From: an uncultured Eubacteriales bacterium
Lineage (GTDB): Bacteria; Bacillota; Clostridia; Christensenellales; Borkfalkiaceae
Length of the DNA: 18,861 bases
Assembly (NCBI GenBank): GCA_905207385.1
Contig: CAJLLH010000005.1
Coordinates: 1-18,861 of the forward strand
Direction of reading: 5' to 3'
Part shown: one piece after another, positions 1 through 6,058 of the stretch
Layout of the letters: each line of letters starts with the position of its first letter
Numbering within the stretch: the stretch's first letter is position 1
Notes under the pieces: generated by a model
Told to the model about the DNA's origin: nothing
Database searches by the model: none
Seen by the model: only the letters and a program-made list of their open reading frames with translations
Position numbers and translations under genes: made by a program

Positions 1-13
1 CGGCATTTTTTTG

Positions 14-43
14 CAAAAAAATAAGCGCGGCCGGTTGCCGCGC
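14..43 (-). terminator. Intrinsic terminator of the small - strand gene
   Basis: Read on the - strand, a perfect 7-bp stem (GCGCGGC at 25-31 pairing with GCCGCGC at 37-43, 5-nt loop) is followed by an A/T tract that becomes TTATTTTTTT in the transcript. It lies 14 bp beyond the stop codon of the - strand gene. The tract is part of a T7-GC-A7 palindrome at 6-21, so it may also serve a + strand transcript entering from beyond the left edge; that hairpin would be cut off by the window. Confidence 0.8.
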
Positions 44-57
44 AGTCAAAGTACTTT

Positions 58-288
58 TCAGCGGGAAAGCATCCAGTTTTTAACGTCTTCACGTTCGATG
101 GGGGTTATGTTTTCGCTGGGATATTTGGAATTTTTTCCGCCGTATGTATACACGAAATATCTTCCGTCTTTGTTGATATACAGCGTTTCTTCGTATCCGT
201 TGGGGTCTCCGGGTGCGCAGAATGTAAATTTTTTATCGACCGTAGAGGTCATGGTGTCGTAAACGATACCGTCTATAACTTTACGCAT
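58..288 (-). CDS. Small uncharacterised protein, 76 aa
   Basis: I do not recognise a function. The product is soluble, with no signal peptide or membrane segment. It begins with a V-I-D-G-x-x-Y-D-T motif at residues 4-12, has a central Y-E-E-T-L-Y-I-N-K-D-G-R-Y-F segment around residues 32-45, then Y-G-G-K-N-S-K-Y, and ends in W. From memory, this layout resembles a group of small Firmicutes proteins of unknown function that start 'V-I-x-G-x-x-Y-D-T-x-T' and carry 'E-T-L-Y-x-x-x-x-G-x-x-F', often on accessory elements; that resemblance is a recollection, not a search result. The gene is real by context: it has a sigma-A-like promoter at 355-383 on its own strand, a weak AAGGC Shine-Dalgarno about 13 nt before the ATG, and a hairpin terminator 14 bp after its stop. 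It is the only - strand gene here and diverges from ylxM. Confidence 0.72.
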   Translation of the reverse strand: MRKVIDGIVYDTMTSTVDKKFTFCAPGDPNGYEETLYINKDGRYFVYTYGGKNSKYPSENITPIEREDVKNWMLSR

Positions 289-354
289 AATTATTTTTCT
301 GCCTTATCATATGATTATTTCAAGCCCATAATTTTTTGCCGCAATACGCCTTAA

Positions 355-383
355 ATATTAGCATATTGGGGCATTGCTGTCAA
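355..383 (-). promoter_or_regulatory. Sigma-A promoter of the small - strand gene
   Basis: On the - strand, TTGACA (383-378) is separated by 17 nt from TAATAT (360-355). The -10 box is preceded by TGC, giving the extended -10 form TG-N-TAATAT. Transcription would start near 348, leaving a leader of about 60 nt before the ATG at 288. Confidence 0.65.
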
Positions 384-428
384 CGCAGTCGCGGAAGGCT
401 GCGCGCTGTCTCTGTTTATTGTGAAAAA

Positions 429-520
429 ATAAATTGCCATGCTAAAATATAACACATTTTTTGTTTGACTGCATTAATTTTGTACTTTTATTGTTAAAAT
501 CTGTTTGCACGGCAATTTAT
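429..520. repeat. Inverted repeat, 14-bp arms with one mismatch
   Basis: The arms are ATAAATTGCCATGC at 429-442 and GCACGGCAATTTAT at 507-520, complementary at 13 of 14 positions. They enclose 64 bp of very AT-rich sequence. There is no coding potential inside. It could be a regulatory site, an RNA stem or the trace of a very small element; the sequence does not say which. Confidence 0.5.
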
Positions 521-532
521 CATAAAAAAATG

Positions 533-556
533 TTGTCAAGCAAAAATACTTGACAA
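533..556. promoter_or_regulatory. Operator-like dyad over the ylxM -35 box
   Basis: TTGTCAAG (533-540), 8 nt, CTTGACAA (549-556) is a perfect inverted repeat. Its right arm contains the -35 hexamer TTGACA (550-555) of the ylxM promoter, so a dimer bound here would block RNA polymerase. It does not match operators I know well (CIRCE, the CtsR repeat, Rex). The left arm alone cannot make a divergent promoter, because no -10 lies at the right distance on the - strand. Confidence 0.5.
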
Positions 557-578
557 TGCTGCGAGCTTGAATTATAAT
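550..578 (+). promoter_or_regulatory. Consensus sigma-A promoter of ylxM-ffh-rpsP-khpA
   Basis: TTGACA (550-555), a 17-nt spacer and TATAAT (573-578): both hexamers are perfect matches at the optimal spacing. The predicted start is near 585, giving a leader of only about 17 nt that is mostly the ribosome binding site GGGGGAAGG (590-598) before the GTG start at 602. Confidence 0.9.
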
Positions 579-601
579 AATTGTGTTAAAGGGGGAAGGT
601 T

Positions 602-994
602 GTGGCAGACTTAAAGTTTTTAAAGTTATGGGATCTTTATTCGCCATTGCTCACGCCGACCCAGCGCGAGATTACGGATATGTTCTTCAACCTCGATTTA
701 ACCGTTTCGGAAATAGCCGAACAGAAGGGCATATCGCGTCAGGGCGTATCAGAGTGTCTCTCTTCCGCAAAAAAGCAGATGGAAGAGTACGAAAGCAAGC
801 TCGGCTTTTCGTCCGCGACGCAAGGGCTTACCCTCGCCTATTCGCTGCTTGTAAAAAGCGTTAAGGCGTGGTCGGAACAGCTTAAGGGCGCACACCCCGA
901 ATTGACCGCGGAAGCCGACGGGCTCGATAAAATTCTTTCCGCGGATTATCTTGCCGAGGCGCAGACGCTTCTCGGCGGCAACGATAAGGAGTAA
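602..994 (+). CDS. ylxM: YlxM-family SRP-associated HTH protein (UPF0122)
   Basis: This 130-aa protein has a sigma-70 region-4-like helix-turn-helix at about residues 17-60: L-T-P-T-Q-R-E, then D-L-T-V-S-E-I-A-E, then G-I-S-R-Q-G-V-S, followed by the family's Y-E-x-K-L-G-F. It is slightly longer than the usual roughly 110 aa because of a C-terminal tail. Family members sit next to ffh (or ftsY-ffh) and have been linked to the signal recognition particle in Firmicutes; a direct role in transcription has not been shown. The start is GTG at 602, 3-4 nt after GGGGGAAGG. Its stop lies 1 nt before the ffh ATG, so ffh is tightly co-translated. It is the first gene of the operon under the consensus promoter at 550-578. 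No ftsY is present in this window. Confidence 0.9.
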   Translation: MADLKFLKLWDLYSPLLTPTQREITDMFFNLDLTVSEIAEQKGISRQGVSECLSSAKKQMEEYESKLGFSSATQGLTLAYSLLVKSVKAWSEQLKGAHPELTAEADGLDKILSADYLAEAQTLLGGNDKE

Positions 995-995
995 T

Positions 996-2306
996 ATGGG
1001 AGCATTTTCCTCTCTTTCAGAAAGACTCAACCATATATTTTCCAAACTTACAAAGCGCGGCAGGCTTACCGAACTTGAAATAAAAACTGCCATGCGCGAG
1101 GTGCGCGTAGCGCTTCTCGAAGCCGACGTAAACATTCAGGTTGCAAAAAAATTCTGCGCCGATGTTTCGGAAAAGGCTGTCGGTCAGGAAATTTTAAAGA
1201 GTCTTAACCCTGCACAGCAGGTTATAAAAATTGTAAACGAAGAGCTTATAGCCCTTATGGGCTCGTCAAATTCCAAGCTCATAGTCGCAAGCAAGCCGCC
1301 CACGGTTATAATGATGTGCGGACTTCAGGGCGCGGGCAAAACTACGCTCTGCGGCAAGCTTGCGGTAAACCTTAAAAAGAACGGCAAGCGTCCTTTGCTC
1401 GTCGCTTGCGACATATACCGCCCCGCAGCAATCAACCAGCTTAAAGTTGTAGGTAAAAACGCGGGCGCGGAAGTGTTTGAAAAAGGTACGCAAAATCCCG
1501 TAAAAACGGCTAAAGAGGCGGTAGAGTACGCGCGTTCGCAGGGCTACGATACCGTGATTATAGATACCGCAGGCCGCCTAGAGATAGACGAAAAGCTTAT
1601 GAAAGAGCTTGAAGATATCTGCGCCGCGGTAGAAGTTTCGGAAATTCTTCTTACCGTAGACTCGATGATGGGGCAGGTTGCGGTAAACGTTGCCAAGACC
1701 TTTAACGAAAGGTTGGAAATTACGGGTGTAATTTTAACCAAGCTCGACGGCGATACCCGCGGCGGTGCCTGCCTTTCAATAAAGGCGGTAACGGGCAAGC
1801 CCATTAAGTTTATAGGCACGGGCGAAAAACTCAGCGACCTCGAACCGTTCTATCCCGACAGAATGGCGTCGCGCATACTCGGCATGGGCGACGTGCTTAC
1901 GCTTATCGAAAAGGCGCAGCAGGCAGTAACCGAAGAAGACGCCAAAAAAATGCAGCAGAAACTTAGAGAAAATTCCTTCACCCTTGAAGATTACCTCGAG
2001 CAGTTCGAAAGCATGAAAAAGATGGGCGGCATTCAGTCGGTAATGTCAATGCTCCCCGGCATGGGCAGCAAGGTAAAGGCTGACGACATCGACGAAAGCA
2101 AGATGGAGCGCACAAAGGCAATAATCCTTTCCATGACAAAAAAGGAGAGGGAGGACCCCGTTATAATAAACGCTTCGCGCAAGAAGAGAATAGCGGCGGG
2201 TTCCGGTACTACCGTGCAGGAAATCAATCAGCTTTTAAAGCAGTTCGACCAGGTAAAAACGCTTATGAAGCAGCTTAAAAGCGGCAAAAGAAGACTTCCG
2301 TTTTAA
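996..2306 (+). CDS. ffh: Signal recognition particle protein Ffh (SRP54 GTPase)
   Basis: Ffh binds signal peptides emerging from the ribosome and, with 4.5S/SRP RNA and FtsY, delivers nascent chains to the membrane Sec/YidC machinery. The 436-aa protein shows the N domain (about 1-95, with A-L-L-E-A-D-V-N at 40-47), the G domain with GLQGAGKTT (109-117), DIYRPAA (139-145), DTAGR (190-194) and TKLDGDTRGG (248-257), and the methionine-rich M domain (about 300-436). The M domain includes the SRP-RNA-binding helices and the I-A-x-G-S-G-T-T-V-Q-E-I-N motif. Length is normal for bacteria. The ATG at 996 is chosen because AAGGAG (986-991) precedes it and it follows the ylxM stop directly; the reading frame is open further upstream but inside ylxM. 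A 103-bp gap with palindrome copy A follows before rpsP. Confidence 0.98.
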   Translation: MGAFSSLSERLNHIFSKLTKRGRLTELEIKTAMREVRVALLEADVNIQVAKKFCADVSEKAVGQEILKSLNPAQQVIKIVNEELIALMGSSNSKLIVASKPPTVIMMCGLQGAGKTTLCGKLAVNLKKNGKRPLLVACDIYRPAAINQLKVVGKNAGAEVFEKGTQNPVKTAKEAVEYARSQGYDTVIIDTAGRLEIDEKLMKELEDICAAVEVSEILLTVDSMMGQVAVNVAKTFNERLEITGVILTKLDGDTRGGACLSIKAVTGKPIKFIGTGEKLSDLEPFYPDRMASRILGMGDVLTLIEKAQQAVTEEDAKKMQQKLRENSFTLEDYLEQFESMKKMGGIQSVMSMLPGMGSKVKADDIDESKMERTKAIILSMTKKEREDPVIINASRKKRIAAGSGTTVQEINQLLKQFDQVKTLMKQLKSGKRRLPF

Positions 2307-2335
2307 GCGCAACTGATTTAATATTTGAAATTGAG

Positions 2336-2350
2336 GCGGCAATATGCCGC
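2336..2350. repeat. Intergenic palindrome, copy A
   Basis: GCGGCAATATGCCGC: a perfect 6-bp inverted repeat around ATA, between ffh and rpsP. It is a member of the GC-armed, AT-centred palindrome family found only between genes here. It is not followed by a T-run, so it is unlikely to be a simple terminator. Confidence 0.7.
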
Positions 2351-2409
2351 AACAAATAAATTAATAAATAATTTTTATCACGAAAAAATCGTGGACAAAG
2401 GAGAATATC

Positions 2410-2709
2410 ATGGCAGTTAAAATGAGACTCACCAGAATGGGCGACAAGAAATCCCCCTTCTACCGTATCGTCGTTATAGACAGCAGAAAGGCTCGTTCGG
2501 GCGAATATATCGATAAAATCGGCTATATCGATCCCGTTAAGACCCCTGCAGAAGTAAACATAGACGTTGAAAAGGCCAAGGCTTGGCTTGCAAAGGGTGT
2601 TCAGCCTACCGAAACGGTTAAAAGCTACCTTGTAGGTGCAGGCGTTATGGAAAAGAGCGCTAAGCTTTCCGCGCCCAAGACCAACGACAAGAAAAAGAAG
2701 AAGGACTAA
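2410..2709 (+). CDS. rpsP: 30S ribosomal protein S16
   Basis: S16 is an early-binding structural protein of the 30S subunit and contacts 16S rRNA in the body. The 99-aa sequence begins with the family signature ([19 protein letters not shown], residues 6-24), followed by G-Y-I-D-P (about residues 38-42) and a basic lysine-rich tail. It is a little longer than the 80-90 aa typical of Bacillota because of that tail. The start is ATG 2410 with AAAGGAG (2397-2403) upstream. It is the usual first ribosomal gene of the rpsP-rimM-trmD-rplS cluster and here is followed by khpA after 64 bp. Confidence 0.98.
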   Translation: MAVKMRLTRMGDKKSPFYRIVVIDSRKARSGEYIDKIGYIDPVKTPAEVNIDVEKAKAWLAKGVQPTETVKSYLVGAGVMEKSAKLSAPKTNDKKKKKD

Positions 2710-2736
2710 TCGTAAGGTTTTTCGGCACCGCTTTAA

Positions 2737-2753
2737 AAGGCGCGTTGCGCCTT
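2737..2753 (+). other. Hairpin in the rpsP-khpA gap
   Basis: AAGGCGC (2737-2743), loop GTT, GCGCCTT (2747-2753): a perfect 7-bp stem ending 5 nt before the khpA ribosome binding site AGGAGG. There is no following T-tract, so it is more likely an mRNA stability, processing or translation-tuning structure than a terminator. Its function is not deducible from sequence. Confidence 0.45.
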
Positions 2754-2773
2754 AATTCAGGAGGAAGCATATT

Positions 2774-3010
2774 ATGTTGGAACTCGTAAAATTTGTCGTT
2801 GAGCAGTTTGCCGAGCATAAAGATGCCATAGAGTATAAGGAAGAAGAAAACGAAAATTGCAAGGAAATTACCGTTTATCTTGAAGATTCCGATATGGGCA
2901 AAGTTATAGGCAAACAGGGCAAAATAGCCAAAGCTCTGCGCACGCTCGTTAAGGCGGCTACCCCCAAGGGCGAAAAGAAGTACGTCGTTGAAATAAAGGG
3001 TAAAGAGTAA
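2774..3010 (+). CDS. khpA: KH-domain RNA-binding protein KhpA
   Basis: The 78-aa product is a single KH domain of the KhpA/YlqC family. The RNA-binding G-x-x-G loop is visible as V-I-G-K-Q-G-K-I-A (residues 44-52), with the K-A-L-R-T-L-V-K-A-A helix behind it. In other Firmicutes, KhpA pairs with KhpB (Jag/EloR) to bind many RNAs and influence cell elongation and division; the partner is not in this window. The start is ATG 2774 with AGGAGG at 2759-2764. It lies at the conserved position between rpsP and rimM, and a hairpin terminator follows it at 3068-3095. Confidence 0.95.
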   Translation: MLELVKFVVEQFAEHKDAIEYKEEENENCKEITVYLEDSDMGKVIGKQGKIAKALRTLVKAATPKGEKKYVVEIKGKE

Positions 3011-3038
3011 TCTTCAAGCTGTCTTTAATGCAGTTATT

Positions 3039-3055
3039 TGCGGCATATCCCCGCA
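3039..3055. repeat. Intergenic palindrome, copy B
   Basis: TGCGGCATATCCCCGCA between khpA and rimM. The 5-bp arms TGCGG/CCGCA are intact and the centre is degenerate. It differs at two positions from copy D (5394-5410), and both are followed by CGT. Confidence 0.5.
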
Positions 3056-3067
3056 CGTATTAAGACG

Positions 3068-3095
3068 GGCCGTGCATTTTATGCACGGCCTTTTT
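3068..3095 (+). terminator. Intrinsic terminator between khpA and rimM
   Basis: GGCCGTGCAT (3068-3077), loop TTT, ATGCACGGCC (3081-3090), then TTTTT: a perfect 10-bp stem with a short T-run. Only 32 bp separate it from the rimM start and I see no promoter there. It therefore probably acts as a partial terminator that lowers rimM-trmD expression relative to rpsP-khpA. Confidence 0.8.
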
Positions 3096-3127
3096 AAAAT
3101 AATAATTTTTTTAAGGTGTTTTTTTAT

Positions 3128-3628
3128 ATGCAGAAATATCTTACCGTGGCAACAGTTCTCAAACCTCAGGGCATTCGCGGCGAAATAAAGGTAATGCCCC
3201 AGACGGACAGCGAAGACGACCTTAAGGACTTTACTTCTGTGATTATAGGCGGCGTGCCCTATAAAGTGCTCGCCTGCAGAACGGCCGGCGGTTACGCTTA
3301 CCTTACGCTGCGCGGCATAGCGGACAGAAACGCTGCCGAGCTTCTGCGCGGCAAAGAAGTTGTGGTTGGCCGCGGCGAAGCGCCGGAGCTTCCCGAAGAC
3401 AGGGTTTACATAGCCGACGTCATAGGTTGCGCGATAATAACCGAAGAAGGTGAAAAACTTGGCGAAGTGCTCGACGTAACTCCCGCCCGCACCGATATTT
3501 ATACCGCGCTTATAGGCGGCAAAGAGGTTATGTTCCCCGCCGCGGACGGAGTTATTCTTTCCGTCGACGCCGAAGGCGGAGTTGTTACAGTAAACAAAAA
3601 GCGTTTTGAAGAGGTCGCTCTTTTATAA
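3128..3628 (+). CDS. rimM: 16S rRNA processing / 30S maturation factor RimM
   Basis: RimM binds the head of the assembling 30S subunit (via S19) and aids late 16S maturation. The 166-aa protein has the N-terminal RimM beta-barrel (V-A-T-V-L-K-P-Q-G-I-R-G-E-I-K-V, residues 7-22) and a C-terminal PRC-barrel domain starting near residue 93 (Y-I-A-D-V-I-G-C, then E-G-E-K-L-G-E-V). The ATG at 3128 is preferred: AAGG at 3113-3116 is correctly spaced for it, whereas the upstream GTG at 3116 lies inside that binding site. It sits downstream of a terminator and 107 bp ahead of trmD, its normal neighbour. Confidence 0.95.
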   Translation: MQKYLTVATVLKPQGIRGEIKVMPQTDSEDDLKDFTSVIIGGVPYKVLACRTAGGYAYLTLRGIADRNAAELLRGKEVVVGRGEAPELPEDRVYIADVIGCAIITEEGEKLGEVLDVTPARTDIYTALIGGKEVMFPAADGVILSVDAEGGVVTVNKKRFEEVALL

Positions 3629-3735
3629 CCTTTTGCGTTGCGCGTAAGCGGCATTCGATGAAAAACTTATAGCTCTCAGCACGTTTTAACATTAAAAAGT
3701 CTGCGCTTTCACCGCAGAAAAATTGCGATTGACCT

Positions 3736-4401
3736 ATGAATATTACCGTTTTAACGCTGTTTCCCGAAATGTTCGCGCCTTTGAAAGAAAGCATTATAGG
3801 CAGGGCTGTGGACGGCGGAAAACTCAACATAAATATAGTAAATATCCGCGACTATGCCGAAAATAAGCACCTTAAATGCGACGATTATCCTTTCGGCGGC
3901 GGCGCGGGAATGGTTATGATGCCACAGCCCGTCGGCTCAGCGATAGAGGCGGTCGACCCCGAACATAAGGCATACCGCATATTCATGTCGCCCCGCGGGC
4001 GCACGTTCTGCCAGAAAATTGCCGTGGAACTTTCGGCAAAGACTGACCTTCTTCTGCTGTGCGGGCATTATGAGGGCGTAGACCAGCGCGTCATAGATTT
4101 GTATATGGACGAGGAGATGTCCGTCGGCGACTTTGTACTTACGGGCGGAGAACTCCCCGCAATGGTCGTCTGCGACTGCGTTGCAAGGTATGTGGACGGC
4201 GTAATTTCAGAAAACAGCCTTAAGGACGAAAGTTTTGCCGCGGGACTTCTGGAATATCCCCAGTACACCCGCCCCGCGGTTTACAAAGGCGTTTCCGTGC
4301 CCGAAGTCCTTCTAAGCGGCAACCACGCCGAAGTGGATAAGTGGCGCAGGCAGCAATCGGAACTAATTACCCGCAAAAACCGTCCCGACCTTCTTAAATG
4401 A
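3736..4401 (+). CDS. trmD: tRNA (guanine37-N1)-methyltransferase TrmD
   Basis: TrmD methylates G37 next to the anticodon using SAM and so prevents +1 frameshifting; it is usually essential. The 221-aa sequence carries the SPOUT trefoil-knot motifs: Y-P-F-G-G-G-A-G-M-V-M-M-P (51-63), S-P-R-G-R-T-F (85-91), C-G-H-Y-E-G-V-D-Q-R-V (109-119), S-V-G-D-F-V-L-T-G-G-E-L-P (129-141), then L-L-E-Y-P-Q-Y-T-R-P (171-180) and the C-terminal D-K-W-R-R-Q-Q-S. Counting back from L-L-E-Y, the proposed catalytic Asp169 of E. coli/Haemophilus TrmD aligns with Glu165, with Asp164 just before it. It is slightly shorter than the E. coli enzyme (255 aa). No convincing Shine-Dalgarno precedes ATG 3736, and the 107-bp gap from rimM shows no promoter. 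rplS, its usual downstream partner, is absent here and found at 6689. Confidence 0.97.
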   Translation: MNITVLTLFPEMFAPLKESIIGRAVDGGKLNINIVNIRDYAENKHLKCDDYPFGGGAGMVMMPQPVGSAIEAVDPEHKAYRIFMSPRGRTFCQKIAVELSAKTDLLLLCGHYEGVDQRVIDLYMDEEMSVGDFVLTGGELPAMVVCDCVARYVDGVISENSLKDESFAAGLLEYPQYTRPAVYKGVSVPEVLLSGNHAEVDKWRRQQSELITRKNRPDLLK

Positions 4402-4404
4402 TTT

Positions 4405-4433
4405 TTGGGCGTTTTTGTATATCTGTTTATAAT
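4405..4433 (+). promoter_or_regulatory. Possible promoter ahead of rbgA
   Basis: A perfect TATAAT (4428-4433) lies 17 nt after a poor -35 (TTGGGC, 4405-4410, 3 of 6 matches) in the 106-bp trmD-rbgA gap. It is a candidate internal promoter for rbgA-rnhB-yraN; the weak -35 keeps confidence low. Confidence 0.4.
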
Positions 4434-4464
4434 AATAATCGCGCCTTTGCGGCGCAAAATTATA

Positions 4465-4482
4465 CTGCCGCATATGCGGCAG
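4465..4482. repeat. Intergenic palindrome, copy C
   Basis: CTGCCGCATATGCGGCAG is a perfect 18-bp palindrome between trmD and rbgA. It has the same GC arms and AT centre as the other copies, with the arms in the opposite order (GCCGC first). It ends 14 bp before the rbgA ribosome binding site. Confidence 0.7.
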
Positions 4483-4507
4483 ATATTACGAAAAAAAGGA
4501 GGCGTAC

Positions 4508-5362
4508 ATGAAATTAATTCAGTGGTTCCCGGGGCATATGACCAAGGCTATGAGAATGATGCGCGAAAATGCCGCGCTTTGCGACGGCGCTGTAATTGTA
4601 CTCGATGCGCGCTGTCCCGCCTCGTCTTTCAACGAAAAACTTAAAAAGGTGTTCGAAGGCAAACCCGTTCTGTACGTTCTCAATAAGTCCGACCTTGCGG
4701 AAAGGACGGAGGAAAACGTAAAAATAATAAAATCTTGCGGCGCGGCGGCGGTGTCGCTCAATGCAACGCAAAGCGGTTGCCGCAGGGCGCTTTATTCAGC
4801 TTGCGAAGATATAGCGCGCGAAAAAAGTCAGCGCGCCCGCGAAAAAGGTTACGAGCGCACTTTCCGCTTTATGGTGCTCGGCGTTCCCAATACGGGAAAA
4901 AGTACGGTAATTAATCTGCTTTCAGGCTCAAAGCGCACCGTTACGGGCGATAAGGCGGGCGTTACCCGCGGCAAACAGTGGATACGCCTTGACGGGTTCG
5001 AACTTCTCGACACCCCCGGCACAATGCCGCCTGCGTTTGAAAATCAGACGTTTGCGCGCAGACTGGCGTATGTGGGAAGCATAAACGACGATATTCTCGA
5101 TTTCGACGATATCGCCCTCGCGCTGCTTGCCGATATGGCGGAACAATATCCCCAAAGGCTTGCCGAACGTTACGGCATTGAAGATTTTTCAGCGCCGCTT
5201 AAAATGCTCGAAGACGTGTGCGTTCGCAGGGGATTTATGCTCCGCGGAGGTGAATTCGATTACGACCGCGCTTGCAAAGCGGTGGTGGACGACCTGCGCA
5301 AGGGCAGGCTGGGCAGAATTTGTCTGGACGGAGCAGAGGACGTGCGTTCCGCGCGCTTTTAA
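4508..5362 (+). CDS. rbgA: Ribosome biogenesis GTPase RbgA (YlqF)
   Basis: RbgA is a circularly permuted GTPase needed for late assembly of the 50S subunit in Firmicutes. The 284-aa protein shows the permuted order: G4 N-K-S-D (59-62), G5-like S-L-N-A (83-86), then G1 G-V-P-N-T-G-K-S-T (125-133), G2 region G-V-T-R-G (151-155) and G3 D-T-P-G (168-171). The N-terminal W-F-P-G-H-M segment holds His10, equivalent to the histidine implicated in GTP hydrolysis in Bacillus RbgA. The C-terminal helical ANTAR-like domain follows from about residue 200. Length matches the family (about 280 aa). ATG 4508 has a perfect AGGAGG at 4497-4502. It precedes rnhB, as in Bacillus (ylqF-rnhB), which supports the identification. 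Confidence 0.95.
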   Translation: MKLIQWFPGHMTKAMRMMRENAALCDGAVIVLDARCPASSFNEKLKKVFEGKPVLYVLNKSDLAERTEENVKIIKSCGAAAVSLNATQSGCRRALYSACEDIAREKSQRAREKGYERTFRFMVLGVPNTGKSTVINLLSGSKRTVTGDKAGVTRGKQWIRLDGFELLDTPGTMPPAFENQTFARRLAYVGSINDDILDFDDIALALLADMAEQYPQRLAERYGIEDFSAPLKMLEDVCVRRGFMLRGGEFDYDRACKAVVDDLRKGRLGRICLDGAEDVRSARF

Positions 5363-5393
5363 GGCGGCGCAACGGGTATAAAAATATATTGGT

Positions 5394-5410
5394 TGCGGCA
5401 TATTGCCGCA
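5394..5410. repeat. Intergenic palindrome, copy D
   Basis: TGCGGCATATTGCCGCA: perfect 7-bp arms around TAT, between rbgA and rnhB, 48 bp before the rnhB start. It is the copy closest to the family consensus with an odd-length centre. Confidence 0.7.
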
Positions 5411-5458
5411 CGTGTTCAAACTTGTTCGGTTGCCGCGGTGGCGGCGGGCGGAGGGAGT

Positions 5459-6058
5459 ATGGATAAGCTGAGATACGAAAGAGAGCTTAATTTTCTCGGT
5501 TATAACCTCATATGCGGCGTGGACGAGGTCGGCCGCGGACCGCTTGCGGGGCCCGTCGTGTGCGCTGCAGTCATAATGCCTGAGGACGACATTATAGACG
5601 GCGTTGACGACAGTAAAAAACTTACCCCAAAAAAGCGGGAAAAACTTGACGTTTTAATCCGCGAAAAGGCAATTGCATACTCAATATGCCTTATCGAACC
5701 GCAAATTATAGACGAAATCAATATTCTGCAGGCAACAAGGCTTTGCATGAAAAACGCCGTTGAAAGTCTTTCGGTTAAGCCCGATTTTGTGCTTACCGAC
5801 GGAAACATGACGCTCGACATTCAGCTTCCGCAGCGGCACGTCGTAGGCGGCGACGCAAACAGCTATTCCATAGGCGCGGCGTCTGTAATAGCCAAAGTTT
5901 ACAGGGATGCTCTGATGGATAAATATGCGCAGGAATACCCCGCTTACGGCTTTGAAAAGAATAAGGGTTATGGCACGGCGGCGCACATTACCGCCATAAA
6001 AGAGTGCGGACTATGCCCCATTCACCGCAGGAGTTTTACAAAAAAATGGGTATTTTAA
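5459..6058 (+). CDS. rnhB: Ribonuclease HII
   Basis: RNase HII cuts RNA in RNA-DNA hybrids, especially single ribonucleotides left in DNA. The 199-aa sequence holds the family's metal-binding D-E-D-D set: Asp22 and Glu23 in G-V-D-E-V-G-R-G, Asp114 in L-T-D-G-N, and Asp132 in V-G-G-D (the usual lysine before G-D is glycine here). A-S-V-I-A-K-V-Y-R-D (141-150) and the C-terminal G-Y-G-T-A-A-H (170-176) are also present. The frame is open upstream, but ATG 5459 is chosen because GGAGGG (5450-5455) precedes it and family homology begins just after it. Its last 13 bp overlap yraN. Confidence 0.97.
   Translation: MDKLRYERELNFLGYNLICGVDEVGRGPLAGPVVCAAVIMPEDDIIDGVDDSKKLTPKKREKLDVLIREKAIAYSICLIEPQIIDEINILQATRLCMKNAVESLSVKPDFVLTDGNMTLDIQLPQRHVVGGDANSYSIGAASVIAKVYRDALMDKYAQEYPAYGFEKNKGYGTAAHITAIKECGLCPIHRRSFTKKWVF

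Larger units (their letters stand above)
289..601. other. 313-bp divergent intergenic region
   Basis: This AT-rich gap separates the - strand small gene from ylxM. It holds the - strand promoter (355-383), a 14-bp inverted repeat with arms 64 bp apart (429-442 and 507-520), a perfect 8+8 dyad (533-556) and the ylxM promoter (550-578). I see no ORF with a ribosome binding site and no tRNA or known riboswitch in it. Confidence 0.7.

Noticed and set aside
384..403. Hairpin CGCAG/CTGCG near the left divergent gap
   Set aside because: Only 5 bp of stem with a 10-nt loop and no T-tract; expected by chance in this sequence.
951..995. Upstream extension of ffh inside ylxM
   Set aside because: AAGGAG 4 nt before ATG 996 and the Ffh family start support 996; the extension is out of the family alignment.
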